In this document: piece by piece, positions 53,277-62,407 of the stretch
How the letters are laid out: each line of letters begins with the position of its first letter
Numbering within the stretch: position 1 is the first letter of the stretch
NCBI GenBank assembly: GCA_963744225.1
Contig: CAVUSV010000001.1
Coordinates: forward strand, 62,001 to 126,000
DNA: 64,000 nt
Direction of reading: 5' to 3'
Source: Bog-473 sp963744225
GTDB taxonomy: Bacteria > Actinomycetota > Acidimicrobiia > Acidimicrobiales > RAAP-2
The notes under the pieces: generated by a model
Databases searched by the model: none
Seen by the model: the letters and a program-made list of their open reading frames with translations, nothing else
What the model was told of the DNA's origin: nothing
Translations under genes and position numbers: made by a program

Positions 53277-53724
53277 TAGTGAACGGACTTTGCCCTCGAC
53301 TTGACAGGCATAGACCATGCGAAGCAGCGCCGGGGCGGCGGGCTAGAAGGCCGCAATGAGGTCGCCGGGATCGGGCACGATGTTGCGGAATATTCCCCGA
53401 CGCGAATTACGATCAGTGGCCGACGTTGGACTGGATGATCACTGCCTAGACCCTTGCTCCGGAACCACCGAACCCCGCCGCCCAAGCGTTTTGAACGATG
53501 CTGACTGACCAGGAACCTTCGTTGACCGGCGCCTGACTGAGTGGAAAGCCTGCGCCCCGATGGACTTGCTAGAACTACCGACGAGCAGCTAGAGGCACTG
53601 GATCTCACGAGAGTGTGAAGTATTCTGTGTATTGGATTACACACGTATACGCGCCGTGAGAGGTCGTGGCTGAGCCAACGCAATCAGGCCCTCGGAATCG
53701 GCTAGCGGATCCGGCGGATTCAGC
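53277..53724. other. Gene-free stretch before the acyltransferase
   Basis: About 450 bp with no supportable gene; short frames on both strands are Arg/Ser-rich. The last 100 bp are AT-richer (TGTGTATTGGATTACACACG at 53618-53647 region) and probably hold the acyltransferase promoter. Confidence 0.4.
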
Positions 53725-55824
53725 GTGGGGGATATGACCGACAGCGTCGCGGATTTGGTTGATCATGAAATTCCTGCGGCCGGGGACGAGTCGGGAACCG
53801 CGCCTGGGGATCGCCGGTTCCGACCCGACGTCGAAGGTCTTCGTGCGGTTGCGATCCTGCTGGTGGTCCTCTACCACGGAGGCCTCAACACTCTCAGTGG
53901 GGGCTATGTAGGGGTCGACGTCTTCTTCGTCATCTCGGGCTTCGTAATCACCGGAGTCCTACTCAGAGAGCGAGTATCGAGTGGACGAACGTCGTTTCTG
54001 AGTTTCTACGGGCGTCGCAGTCGTCGGATCATTCCTGCAGCGACACTCGTGATCGTTGTGACTGTTACGGCGACCTATTGGGTGCTCGGGGCCATATACG
54101 GGAATCCGACCGCGACTGATGCACGATGGACCGCTGTCTTCCTCGCCAATTTCCATTTCACATCGCTTGGAACAAATTACCTGAACGAACAACGACCTCC
54201 GTCACCGCTTCTGAATTTCTGGTCACTGGCGGTCGAGGAGCAGTTCTACCTCGTATACCCGGCGCTGTTTGTGATCATTGCGACACTGCGCAGCAAACTC
54301 TCCTTGCACGTTCGACTGGTCATTGGCCTCGTTGCGGTGATCGCGATCTCATTCACACTGTCCGTAGTCCAGACGAATTCCAATCCAACGGTTGCCTACT
54401 TTTCCCCATTCACCAGAGCCTGGGAGCTGGCGCTGGGAGCGCTGGTTGCTGTCGGAACCAAATGGCTGCTCCGCCTCCCGTGCGCCGTCTCTTCGATCAT
54501 GACGTGGGCGGGATTGGGGGCGATCGGTTTCTCCGCGGTTGTCTTCGGCCCCAACACGGTGTATCCCGGGTCGCTCGCTGCGATCCCAGTCCTTGGGGCT
54601 GGCTTGGTCATAGCCGGTGGGGTGAGAGCGCCTCGCCGTGCTGCCGAATGTGTCCTCGGACTTCGCCCCTTCCGCTGGATTGGAAGGCTTTCGTACTCTT
54701 TGTACCTTTGGCATTGGCCGTTGCTGGTCATCGCTGCGGACGCTGCCGGTCGATCAAGCCTGCCATTTCGGCAGAATGCGGTCTGGCTGCTGGTCGCTCT
54801 TGCTGCCTCGGTGGTCACCTACCGGCTAATCGAGAGCCCCATCCGTCATGCGCCTATATTCCGGCGGGCGATCGCCTCGATCGGATTAGGAATTGTCCTG
54901 ATTGTGATCACTGTTGCAGTCGCCACGGTTGCATTGAATGCAGGACTAGGTGGCGTTTCTGCACGTGTAGCTCCTCTTTCGAATTCCGAAGTAGCAATGC
55001 TGGTTCGACGCGCTCCAGTCCTGCGGTCTCTTCCCACAGATTTGATGCCTTCGCTGGCCGACGCTCCTCAAGACTGGGGTGGTCCGCCGCCATCTTGCTC
55101 GCCCGCAATAGGCGGAACCTCGATTCCGGACAACTGCGTATTTGGCGATACGTCTGGAAGCCACACGATGGTGATCTACGGTGACTCGCACGCCGAGATG
55201 TGGTTTGATGGTCTCAACAACATTGCGAAAGAAGCACACTGGAGACTGGTCGATTTAGGGAAGGGCTACTGCCCCGCGGATTCCCTGTCGTATCGGAATC
55301 CGCCGGGGTGGGGTACCCCAAATGGCGAATACTCCGCATGCGATCAGTGGCACCGATTCGCGATTCGCCGTATCAGCCAACTCAAGCCGGACTTGGTTGT
55401 GATCTCTCAGGATGTTCCGGCCGTTCATGACGATCCTCGTCAATGGCAGCAAGGACTCGAAGCGACTTTGATGCAGTTAGACGTCCCGAAGACGAGAGTC
55501 GTCGTCCTGGGTAATATCCCGATCCTTCCGCAGAACGCTCCAGAATGCCTCTCCCGGCACGTTTCAGACATCCAAGCATGTTCAGGTCCCGTCATCACCT
55601 ACCTGACGCCATTTAACCAAGCGGAAAAAGCAGCAGCAGATTCCATAGGTGCCCATTACCTCGACGTCACACCATGGTTTTGCTCGACCGTCTGTACAGG
55701 AGTTATCGGACGCTACGAGGTTTTTGTTGACCAGTTTCATGTGGGAGCCACGTACACCTACGTTCTCGAAGGAGTACTCCGGCAAGCTCTTCGTATCTCA
55801 ACAGCTGCTCGCCGCCCCGCTTAA
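53725..55824 (+). CDS. OafA/YrhL-type acyltransferase with C-terminal SGNH domain
   Basis: 699 residues, intact. An Acyl_transf_3 membrane domain opens FRPDVEGLRAVAILLVVLYHGG, has FFVISGFVITGVLL and FWSLAVEEQFYLVYPALF, about ten helices to residue 415, then an extracytoplasmic SGNH hydrolase-like domain with MVIYGDSHAEMWFDGL (catalytic Ser in GDSH) and DQFHVGATYT as the Asp/His block. It O-acetylates surface polysaccharide or peptidoglycan; the target is unknown. GTG at 53725 or ATG at 53734. Followed by a repeat copy. Confidence 0.92.
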   Translation: MGDMTDSVADLVDHEIPAAGDESGTAPGDRRFRPDVEGLRAVAILLVVLYHGGLNTLSGGYVGVDVFFVISGFVITGVLLRERVSSGRTSFLSFYGRRSRRIIPAATLVIVVTVTATYWVLGAIYGNPTATDARWTAVFLANFHFTSLGTNYLNEQRPPSPLLNFWSLAVEEQFYLVYPALFVIIATLRSKLSLHVRLVIGLVAVIAISFTLSVVQTNSNPTVAYFSPFTRAWELALGALVAVGTKWLLRLPCAVSSIMTWAGLGAIGFSAVVFGPNTVYPGSLAAIPVLGAGLVIAGGVRAPRRAAECVLGLRPFRWIGRLSYSLYLWHWPLLVIAADAAGRSSLPFRQNAVWLLVALAASVVTYRLIESPIRHAPIFRRAIASIGLGIVLIVITVAVATVALNAGLGGVSARVAPLSNSEVAMLVRRAPVLRSLPTDLMPSLADAPQDWGGPPPSCSPAIGGTSIPDNCVFGDTSGSHTMVIYGDSHAEMWFDGLNNIAKEAHWRLVDLGKGYCPADSLSYRNPPGWGTPNGEYSACDQWHRFAIRRISQLKPDLVVISQDVPAVHDDPRQWQQGLEATLMQLDVPKTRVVVLGNIPILPQNAPECLSRHVSDIQACSGPVITYLTPFNQAEKAAADSIGAHYLDVTPWFCSTVCTGVIGRYEVFVDQFHVGATYTYVLEGVLRQALRISTAARRPA

Positions 55825-55907
55825 CCCGTGTCTCTGCTCGACCTGTTTCACCCCGACCGAGATAAAGCATGTATTCCAGTCCCCGTTGCCGCGAGCGCCC
55901 CTGCCCT

Positions 55908-55964
55908 TGGGCTATCCCCATGGTGCCGCATGGTGGCACCCCGTCCCGGCGTTAGGGGATAGGC
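55908..55964 (+). repeat. Palindromic repeat copy
   Basis: GGGCTATCCCCATGGTGCC, variant loop, CCCGTCCCGGCG, TTA, GGGGATAGGC. The TATCCCC and GGGGATA arms pair perfectly, a covarying version of the GTGCCCC/GGGGCAC arms elsewhere. Confidence 0.78.
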
Positions 55965-56084
55965 ACGACATCGAGAGCTGTGCCAGCCTCACGTTCGTAC
56001 TGACGGCAAGCGCCGACTCTATCTTGTGGAACGGACACTTGCTTGGCCACTGCGGCAGAAGGGTTCACGCTCTGTCACATGGTT

Positions 56085-56534
56085 CTATTTGCTGATGGTA
56101 ATGGCCTGCCCACTGATCGAGGTCGTGGACAGGTTACCGGACACCGGATCGAACAGGGTCAAGTCTGCACTGCCGAGTGCCTTGTTACCGTGCTTGAAAG
56201 CGAACCCTCCGGACGCCTTCACGTTCACGGTGACCGTCTCCGATGCGCCCGTGCACGGAACGCCCGGGAAGGTGTTGGAAAAGAATCCGGTACCCTGCGC
56301 CAGCTTGTGGCCACTCACCTGGGTCACGCCCGCATCTCCGAACGCGACGTTCAATGACGGGTCACACGTGAACGCCAGTGCGACGGAAACGGATGCGCCA
56401 AGGGGACCGAGCTGCACCGGGCCGATCGACAGTTGCGTCGGGATCAAGGGCGTACTTGCCGACGCGGGCGATGACAGCAAGGCAAGCGCACCCAGCGCAA
56501 TCGGGACGGGCAAAGCAAGACGGAACAATCGCAT
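56085..56534 (-). CDS. Secreted hypothetical protein
   Basis: 149 residues with a clear signal peptide (MRLFRLALPVPIALGALALL, cleavage after SSPASA). The mature protein is beta-rich: IPTQLSIGPVQLGPLGASVSVALAFTCDPS, two cysteines likely paired, and an ending TLFDPVSGNLSTTSISGQAI. Intact, minus strand, between two repeat copies. No family recognised. Confidence 0.72.
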   Translation of the reverse strand: MRLFRLALPVPIALGALALLSSPASASTPLIPTQLSIGPVQLGPLGASVSVALAFTCDPSLNVAFGDAGVTQVSGHKLAQGTGFFSNTFPGVPCTGASETVTVNVKASGGFAFKHGNKALGSADLTLFDPVSGNLSTTSISGQAITISK

Positions 56535-56668
56535 GGATCTCTCCTGTTCACTGCGCCCCCCGCAGTAAATTATGGCTCAACACGCTTGGTCTTCGGCGAC
56601 AACACTCAGACAACACTCATAAGCGCCGGGAAACCCATCCTCGAATCAGCATTCGAGAGGGACCTACC

Positions 56669-56731
56669 GGGGGTGCCCCACTTGTGCCGAACTGCGCCTG
56701 CCCCTCCGTCCCGGCGAACGGGGACACCCTT
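56669..56731 (+). repeat. Palindromic repeat copy
   Basis: GGGTGCCCCACTTGTGCC, GAACTGCGCC, CTCCGTCCCGGCG, AAC, GGGGACACCC; outer arms GGGTG and CACCC complementary. Slightly longer loop than other copies. Confidence 0.75.
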
Positions 56732-56735
56732 GGGA

Positions 56736-57272
56736 TCACCGCTTCCATTTACTGAGTGGTTCGTCGAGGTAGCCAACCAGTCTCCCTGAGGAGTCGTGAG
56801 CTTCGACCCTGAAGGGCTCAAACTTCTCGGAGCAGACGGTCCAGACCCCATAGTGCCCATCCGCAGGATTCCTTTGGGTACTCGTCCCTTGTACGAGCCA
56901 GATTTCGGCTACGTCCGGTGCGTGGCGACCCGACCAAATGATCGCTGGGATGCCCGGCGTTGGATCATCGTTGTACGAGGATGATTCGGGCCCACTGATG
57001 GCGTAGTAACCGGAATAGGCCATGGATTCGGGTGATGCGATGGGATCCAGTTTGTTGGCTCCCCAGAAATGACCAGCACGGACAGGAACCCATTTGTCGT
57101 CTTGAAGGCTGTAGCGAAAGTTGGTCTGCGCAGGCTCGATGGTCCCTTCACGATTGCTGAAATAGAACAGAAAGCACACGGTGCCGCACACGGCAGTCTT
57201 CCAGTAGGCCAACGGTATCGGCGTCGAAGGACTTAATGACGGTGGCAGGGGATCCAACCCACTCTCAAGCAC
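56736..57272 (-). CDS. Hypothetical protein
   Basis: 178 residues from a GTG at 57272 (LESGLDPLPPSLSPSTPIPL). A hydrophobic AYWKTAVCGTVCFLFYF near residue 25 could be a membrane or buried segment; the rest, FRYSLQDDKWVPVRAGHFWG, YSGYYAISGPESSSYNDD and IIWSGRHAPDVAEIWLVQG, is a beta-rich domain. No family recognised. The longer frame would begin inside a repeat copy and was rejected. Confidence 0.55.
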   Translation of the reverse strand: MLESGLDPLPPSLSPSTPIPLAYWKTAVCGTVCFLFYFSNREGTIEPAQTNFRYSLQDDKWVPVRAGHFWGANKLDPIASPESMAYSGYYAISGPESSSYNDDPTPGIPAIIWSGRHAPDVAEIWLVQGTSTQRNPADGHYGVWTVCSEKFEPFRVEAHDSSGRLVGYLDEPLSKWKR

Positions 57273-57367
57273 CCCCGCCCCTTGCGCATCATTGCCTGGA
57301 GGTCGGGGCGAGATCCTGGTTGGTCCACTGATGATCAAGCTACCGCTATTTGCCGATGGAACATCTC

Positions 57368-57391
57368 GTTCCCGGCGTATGGGGACACCTA
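57368..57391 (+). repeat. Palindromic repeat, right half
   Basis: GTTCCCGGCG, TAT, GGGGACACC. Confidence 0.55.
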
Positions 57392-57426
57392 GGCGGAAAC
57401 GGACCGGGGCTGCTACACAGGTCCGC

Positions 57427-57761
57427 ATGGAATGGGCGGATGCAGAAGACCTCGTTCGGACGACTGGTCGGTGGGAGCACTACGTGGAAATGCGAATGGG
57501 TGCTGGAGCGAACGTGAGCGTTACCGAAATCCAAAACCACGATGGCCGGACTATCTACAGAGCGGAGGCGTCATGGGACAACTGGTCCCTATTCACAGCA
57601 TGGCCGACTACGACACTGCGGAGGCGGTACTTGTGGCGCTTCCGCAGTTTGCCGTAGCGCTCAGAGAGCGCTTGGCGAAAAGGATGCCTGGAAGGGACTT
57701 TCGCAGAAACCTCCTGAAGACTCGGAATAGTGCTTCCTACCCGGCGAACGGGGGCATTTAG
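57427..57761 (+). pseudogene. Small hypothetical gene, one frameshift
   Basis: ATG 57427: MEWADAEDLVRTTGRWEHYV, then VSVTEIQNHDGRTIYRAEASWDNWSLF. At about 57591 the frame changes and continues HSMADYDTAEAVLVALPQFA, VALRERLAKRMPG. One missing C would join them into a protein of about 111 residues. The last codons and TAG (57759-57761) are formed by a repeat copy, so the stop may have been supplied by the repeat. Function unknown. Confidence 0.5.
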
Positions 57762-57763
57762 CC
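57739..57763 (+). repeat. Palindromic repeat, right half
   Basis: ACCCGGCG, AAC, GGGGGCATTTAGCC; contains the TAG that ends the upstream reading frame. Confidence 0.6.
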
Positions 57764-57768
57764 AGCCG

Positions 57769-58266
57769 TCAAGGAGCTAGTCGAAGGCGCTCGATGTCGA
57801 GAAGGTGATGGGTCGAGTCATGGACCGCGTGGCGAACCATCCAGTGCGGATCGACATTGGCCCCATCGAGCGTCACAATCGAGTGCCACTCTTCGAGAGA
57901 CAGTTCCGAGAAAGCCTCGAGCAACGTAGTCGCTTCTCGTTCAATACCGACTAACGCTGCGTCGATGTCGATCTGGCGAGGCTCGGGCTCGAATGCCGAA
58001 GATGGCGACTCGCCGAGATCTGTTCTTGGCTGCGTGAGCGCCATGTCCAGTAGAAACCTCATTCCAAAGAGGACCTCTCGTACATGGTCCGCATATTCTG
58101 CGATCGACCATTGGCCATCCACTGGTCGCCGGAGTAGATCGTCAGAACTGAGTCCTGCGACTGCGTTGGCGAACCGGGTGGGTAGGCCTGCTATGGCCGA
58201 GAGGGCTGCAGCATCGCTCCACTCCTCGCCGTTGAACCCGCAGTCGTCACACCGGTCAAAATCCAC
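57769..58266 (-). CDS. DinB-like (DinB_2) protein
   Basis: 165 residues from a GTG at 58266 (DFDRCDDCGFNGEEWSDAAA). The DinB four-helix domain shows RFANAVAGLSSDDLLRRPVDG then WSIAEYADHVREVLFG with the first His, and a C-terminal WMVRHAVHDSTHHLLDIERL with the other metal-binding histidines. Activity unknown; some members are thiol transferases. A longer frame to ATG 58368 would start within a repeat copy, so the GTG beside the conserved DFDRCDDCGF motif was preferred. Confidence 0.82.
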   Translation of the reverse strand: MDFDRCDDCGFNGEEWSDAAALSAIAGLPTRFANAVAGLSSDDLLRRPVDGQWSIAEYADHVREVLFGMRFLLDMALTQPRTDLGESPSSAFEPEPRQIDIDAALVGIEREATTLLEAFSELSLEEWHSIVTLDGANVDPHWMVRHAVHDSTHHLLDIERLRLAP

Positions 58267-58332
58267 AGCACCGTCGATTCTGCTCGCTAACTCCGAGCGC
58301 GGATGGAAAGTGCTCTCGACCTGTCCCCACGC

Positions 58333-58370
58333 GAGTGTCCCACCATCCCCCCCGTACGGGGGCACCATCT
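58333..58370 (+). repeat. Palindromic repeat copy, shortened
   Basis: GAGTGTCCCACCATCC then CCCCCGTACGGGGGCACC; the inner CCCCCGTACGGGGG is a perfect 14-bp palindrome. Confidence 0.6.
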
Positions 58371-58566
58371 CCGCTGGCTTGAGAGCGGATAGGCCGACCG
58401 GTCGTGTGCCCATGAGTAGGGGTGGCCAATCACCGTACGGGACCATTCGGAATGGTGGAGACCCTGAACAAGTGGCAGATGTACGCGTTAGTAGGACCAC
58501 GACCCGACGATGAGCGCACTGGGCGACGGCCGGTCTATCTAGCCTGGTCGTGTCACACTCTTCCGA

Positions 58567-59790
58567 ATGTTCACGCAAGGGCGCTCGCGAAAAGCCATAG
58601 CAGGACTACTCGGAGCTGTGATGATGATCGGCATCGCGGTTTCCGGGTGCGGTGGTCCCCGAGTCGCTATGCAGGTCAAGTCGCATTGGGCGACGTCCAT
58701 CATTCCCGGAGAATCCTCGCTAACTGGAGTCTCGTGTCCGTCTACTAAGTGGTGTATGGGAGTGGGATGGATGCTGCCCGACAACTACAGCGATACCTCC
58801 ACCGTATGGGCCATCTCACAACACAAGTCTTGGACCTTTCACGTCGACAAGAAGATCAATAGATCCGTCACACTGAATGCGGTGACCTGCTTGTCGCCAT
58901 CAGATTGCATCGCGGTTGGCAACACACGCACGACGATGCCCTTTTGTTCTTACGGAGCATGCACGCAAGGCGACTCTACGGCACCCGATGCGTACTTTGG
59001 CGCGATCGTGGACGCTTGGAATGGGTTGACTTGGTCAAGTCAAAGTGTCCCGGCTCCGCCGAATGCGAGCTCGGGCTACTTCCGCGGCGTCTTCAACGCA
59101 GTCTCCTGTTCGGCAAGGAAATTCTGCGTCGCCGTTGGCTACTTCCGCGATGATGTCCTCGGGCAGAACCAACCATTCGCGGAACGGTGGGATGGGCGGA
59201 ACTGGTATCTGATGCGGCTGCCAGCGCCGGCCGGCGTTGTGGAGGCCGAGTTCGATGGGGTCACTTGCATCAAGACGAGTTGCTTGGCAGTTGGCAGCTC
59301 GGTTCGATCGAACTCACTCACCATGCCGTTCGCCGATGCCTGGAATGGCGTCCGCTGGGTGCGGTCGGCCACCCCTAACACCTCAGGCTCGTTTGCCGCC
59401 GATGCGTGCCTCTCAGAGCGAGAGTGCATAGCTGTTGGCAGCACGGGGATTGATGGCCTGTTGGCCAAGTGGGACGGAAGCCGATGGAGCGTCCAGCCAC
59501 CGTTGACCGCTCACGCGGCGACGATCGGCCTCAGTGGTGTCTCGTGCCCGAAGAGTTCGTGCGTCGCTGTTGGATGGGAGAAGCGTGCATCGAGGACGAA
59601 TGGACTCGCCGCTGAGTGGAGCGGACAGAGCTGGAGGCTCCTTCCGGTTGCTAAGCGTCTGGGCGACTCTCCGAGAGCGCTCTCCGGAGCGTCTTGCCCA
59701 TCGCCAGACATGTGTGGTGCAGTCGGTGATCTCACACTTGGACTGGCGGTTCTCGGACAACCTGCAACCGCGGGATCCTTCAGCTTCTGA
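58567..59790 (+). CDS. Lipoprotein with repeated GVSCP...AVG...WDG..W units
   Basis: 407 residues. N terminus MFTQGRSRKAIAGLLGAVMM then IGIAVSGCGG is a lipoprotein signal with the lipobox Cys in VSGC. The mature part repeats about six times a unit with the pattern L-x-GVSCPS-x-x-x-C-x-AVG followed by AxxWDGxxW: GVSCPSTKWCMGVG, AVTCLSPSDCIAVG, AVSCSARKFCVAVG, GVTCIKTSCLAVG, GVSCPKSSCVAVG, GASCPSPDMCGAVG. This fits a six-bladed beta-propeller with a paired Cys per blade. Ligand unknown. Intact. Confidence 0.8.
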   Translation: MFTQGRSRKAIAGLLGAVMMIGIAVSGCGGPRVAMQVKSHWATSIIPGESSLTGVSCPSTKWCMGVGWMLPDNYSDTSTVWAISQHKSWTFHVDKKINRSVTLNAVTCLSPSDCIAVGNTRTTMPFCSYGACTQGDSTAPDAYFGAIVDAWNGLTWSSQSVPAPPNASSGYFRGVFNAVSCSARKFCVAVGYFRDDVLGQNQPFAERWDGRNWYLMRLPAPAGVVEAEFDGVTCIKTSCLAVGSSVRSNSLTMPFADAWNGVRWVRSATPNTSGSFAADACLSERECIAVGSTGIDGLLAKWDGSRWSVQPPLTAHAATIGLSGVSCPKSSCVAVGWEKRASRTNGLAAEWSGQSWRLLPVAKRLGDSPRALSGASCPSPDMCGAVGDLTLGLAVLGQPATAGSFSF

Positions 59791-59837
59791 GGACGGTGAC
59801 GATCGGCTCTTTCGTGTGTCGGGATCTCGCGGACCAG

Positions 59838-59868
59838 ATCACCCTGTCTCGGCGAACGGGGGCAGGGC
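59838..59868 (+). repeat. Palindromic repeat, right part
   Basis: CACCCTGTCTCGGCG, AAC, GGGGGCAGGGC; 48 bp after the lipoprotein stop. Confidence 0.6.
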
Positions 59869-59940
59869 AAAGCCTGGAGGCTAAGGATCACCGGCCGCAT
59901 ACGCCTCGACGTCTTCCGGGAACGCCGGACTGATTTGCGT

Positions 59941-60900
59941 TTATCGAGTGGTCGGCTGAGTCAGCGGACTCTCGGTCCAGCCAACACCTACTCTCCATTG
60001 ACGGCTCGCCGTCCATGCGCGACCGTCCCAATAGAGTTGCTCATTGAAGTGCTGGCCGCTCTGGTGCCAACCCACTTGCAATGGGGTTGACGTGATTGGC
60101 GCAGGCCATATGACCGATCCAGACGCCGGGAGTGCCACTGACTTCTTCTTGCTGCCGGCACTCTTTCGTATCGCGATGATCAGGCCACCGATGATCGCTA
60201 CCGCCACGAGGACGGCGCCAAAGATCTCTCCAGACTTGTAGGCGTTGGAACTGCCTGACCCTGTACCTGCCTCGGCTGGGGTGCCAGGGACTGCGGCTGC
60301 CTGCGCCGAGGCGACAGACACGGCCGAACTCTTGCCAAGGGACCCGTCCGCCGATTCCGCCAGCGTGAGGAAGACGTAGTTTCCTCGTGAGAAGACGACG
60401 ATATATTGGGGTGTTGTCGTGGCAGACGATGTGGTTTCAAACCCCGTTGCGTCGACTATTCCGGGGACGTCGAATCGAGGGCCTTTCGCTGTGGCCTCGA
60501 CACCAGCCAAGATCGCGGGAATGTTGCTCTGATCCTTTACCCAGTCCGCCTCAATCACCACCACTTGACCGTTTGGGGGAGTGTGAACGAAGGCTCGGAC
60601 ATAGCCGCTCATGCCGCCGCTGGCGATGAGCTGCGCAACGGCTCCATCATTGCCACCGAAGAAGCTGATGTTCGATGGTCCGATGGGCCCGTTCGTCGGT
60701 CCAGGTGTGGTTTGGATCAGGCCAGGGATCGGAACCTGGGTCAGTACCTTCGTTGAAAGCTCGTCGGAGGAGGCCGCGCTTGCTGTGCCACACGGGATGA
60801 AACCCAGCGCCATCCATCCGAGAAACATGGCGATCGCCAGCCTTGCCGTCCAGTTGCTTCCGCCCAATCGCCCGTCAATCCGGCCCACCATGTGATGCAT
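59941..60900 (-). CDS. Secreted/membrane protein with DUF2510-like C terminus
   Basis: 319 residues. Signal peptide ARLAIAMFLGWMALGFIPCG about residues 19-38, an extracytoplasmic domain (GPSNISFFGGNDGAVAQLIA, VVVIEADWVKDQSN), a membrane helix IFGAVLVAVAIIGGLIIAI near 232-250, and a cytoplasmic tail GWHQSGQHFNEQLYWDGRAWT resembling DUF2510. Intact. Unknown role, perhaps envelope sensing. The start could be M1 or M4. Confidence 0.72.
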   Translation of the reverse strand: MHHMVGRIDGRLGGSNWTARLAIAMFLGWMALGFIPCGTASAASSDELSTKVLTQVPIPGLIQTTPGPTNGPIGPSNISFFGGNDGAVAQLIASGGMSGYVRAFVHTPPNGQVVVIEADWVKDQSNIPAILAGVEATAKGPRFDVPGIVDATGFETTSSATTTPQYIVVFSRGNYVFLTLAESADGSLGKSSAVSVASAQAAAVPGTPAEAGTGSGSSNAYKSGEIFGAVLVAVAIIGGLIIAIRKSAGSKKKSVALPASGSVIWPAPITSTPLQVGWHQSGQHFNEQLYWDGRAWTASRQWRVGVGWTESPLTQPTTR

Positions 60901-61039
60901 GGTAAAGAGCTCCAGTAACGCTGTCCTCTGCCGATAGGCCTGCCTTGGCGCGCGTTGTCGACAAATTGTTCGCTATTGGTTGCGAGCTCGTGTGACACCA
61001 GCCCTGCGATCTGGGACACAGGCACCTACGATCGGCTCG

Positions 61040-61696
61040 ATGGACACCCCCTTGTCGGCCTGGGAATCAGTGGGTTCGACTTGGCAGCTCGCCATCGACC
61101 AAGCGTGGAAATCGTGGACCGCAGGCTCAGCTGGGGTCGGTGCCGTCCTTGTCGATCAGACCGGATCCGTGATTGCCAAGGGTCGCAATAGGACAACTGA
61201 ACGGTCAGGTTCTCACTTGTCGGGAACGATGATGGCGCACGCCGAGATGGACGTCCTGTCCCAAGTGCCTTTTGGCGCCCGGATCACGGGGTCGCTGTAC
61301 ACCACCTTCGAGCCATGCCTCATGTGTGCGGCAACGATCGCGTTCTATCGGGTTCCAGAGGTTCGCTACGCCGCGTCCGATCCCTTCTTCGACGGCCTCC
61401 ACGACTGGTTGGGTAGCTATCCCTTCATTGCCGAGCGCATACCTGATCGAATCAGACTCGGAGGACCGATTGGTGCCTTCTGCCACGTGTTGCACCTGGC
61501 ATGGCTCGTTGCGTACCCGGCACCACCCGGCGTCGTTGATGCGCATAGACGCCTCACCCCTTCGACGCTAGAGTGCGCCAGCAGTATCGCGACGACAGCC
61601 AAGCGTCATCGCCTCCGGCAGGTCGGCGATCTAGGTGCGCCCGTCTTCGAAGCCATTGAAGAGCTCTGGCCGGACCTCGTGGCGCTCAGCAGGTGA
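61040..61696 (+). CDS. Cytidine/deoxycytidylate deaminase-like zinc hydrolase
   Basis: 218 residues. The deaminase zinc site is complete: HAEMDVLSQ (H and catalytic E) near residue 86 and EPCLMCAATIAFYR (two Cys ligands) near residue 112, in the order of tRNA-adenosine/guanine-type deaminases. The C-terminal 80 residues (GGPIGAFCHVLHLAWLVAYP) lack a known match. Base or nucleoside deaminase; exact substrate unknown. Ends within 5 bp of a repeat. Confidence 0.85.
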   Translation: MDTPLSAWESVGSTWQLAIDQAWKSWTAGSAGVGAVLVDQTGSVIAKGRNRTTERSGSHLSGTMMAHAEMDVLSQVPFGARITGSLYTTFEPCLMCAATIAFYRVPEVRYAASDPFFDGLHDWLGSYPFIAERIPDRIRLGGPIGAFCHVLHLAWLVAYPAPPGVVDAHRRLTPSTLECASSIATTAKRHRLRQVGDLGAPVFEAIEELWPDLVALSR

Positions 61697-61700
61697 CTTC

Positions 61701-61723
61701 AACCCGGCGTTCTGGGGCAGGCG
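61701..61723 (+). repeat. Palindromic repeat, right half
   Basis: AACCCGGCG, TTCT, GGGGCAGGC; immediately after the deaminase stop. Confidence 0.6.
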
Positions 61724-61793
61724 ATGAATGTTTTCATCATGCGCCGTCTCTACTGGTGATAGATCCGAAGTTCATAGGGAAAGGTCCGGCTAC

Positions 61794-62393
61794 ATGTCTA
61801 GATCGGTGCTCTACATGTCGATGTCGCTTGATGGGTTCATCGCTGGCCCCAACGATCAACCGAGCAACCCCGGCGGTGACGACTTCATGAGACTGCACGA
61901 GTGGTACGGCTTTGCTGCAGACGCTGGACCGACCGAGGAGACCATTGATTCAGCGGAGATGGGCAGACACTTTCTTGACGAAATCAAGAATACCGGTGCC
62001 GTCCTCTCCGGTCGCAATACTGTGGAACAGACCGATCACTGGGGCGGTGACCACCATGATGGCGTCCCAATCTTTGTCCCGAGCCACCGGCCGGCGGGAC
62101 CGTCGGTCGCCAAGTATCCGTTGGTGACCTATGTAACGGATGGGATCACCAGCGCTATGGCGCAGGCGAAGACCGCCGCAGGCGACCGCAACGTCCTAGT
62201 CCATGGCGCTTACACAGCACAGGCGGCGCTTGCGGCAGGTGTCCTCGACGAGTTGCAGATTCATCAGGTCCCGGTGCTGTTTAGTGGCGGGCGCCGACTA
62301 TTTGAAGTGTTGCCGGAGAGGGTCGAGTTGGAGATCGTACGAGTGATCGACACGCCAGAAGCCACCCACATCCGATACCGCATCGCCTCCTGA
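61794..62393 (+). CDS. Dihydrofolate reductase / RibD C-terminal-like oxidoreductase
   Basis: 199 residues. Begins MSRSVLYMSMSLDGFIAGPNDQP, the usual opening of DHFR-like RibD_C proteins; AVLSGRNTVEQTDHWGG, VTYVTDGITSAMAQAKTAAGDRNVLVHGAYTAQAALAAGVLDEL and IHQVPVLFSGGRRLFEVLPE complete the NADPH-binding fold. True folate reduction is unlikely for this subgroup; the substrate is unknown. Intact and flanked on both sides by repeat copies. Confidence 0.87.
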   Translation: MSRSVLYMSMSLDGFIAGPNDQPSNPGGDDFMRLHEWYGFAADAGPTEETIDSAEMGRHFLDEIKNTGAVLSGRNTVEQTDHWGGDHHDGVPIFVPSHRPAGPSVAKYPLVTYVTDGITSAMAQAKTAAGDRNVLVHGAYTAQAALAAGVLDELQIHQVPVLFSGGRRLFEVLPERVELEIVRVIDTPEATHIRYRIAS

Positions 62394-62407
62394 CCGTCGC
62401 CTTATCC

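Noticed and set aside
53276..53683. 136-residue minus-strand frame before the acyltransferase
   Set aside because: Ser/Arg/Pro-rich composition without start signals or family likeness.
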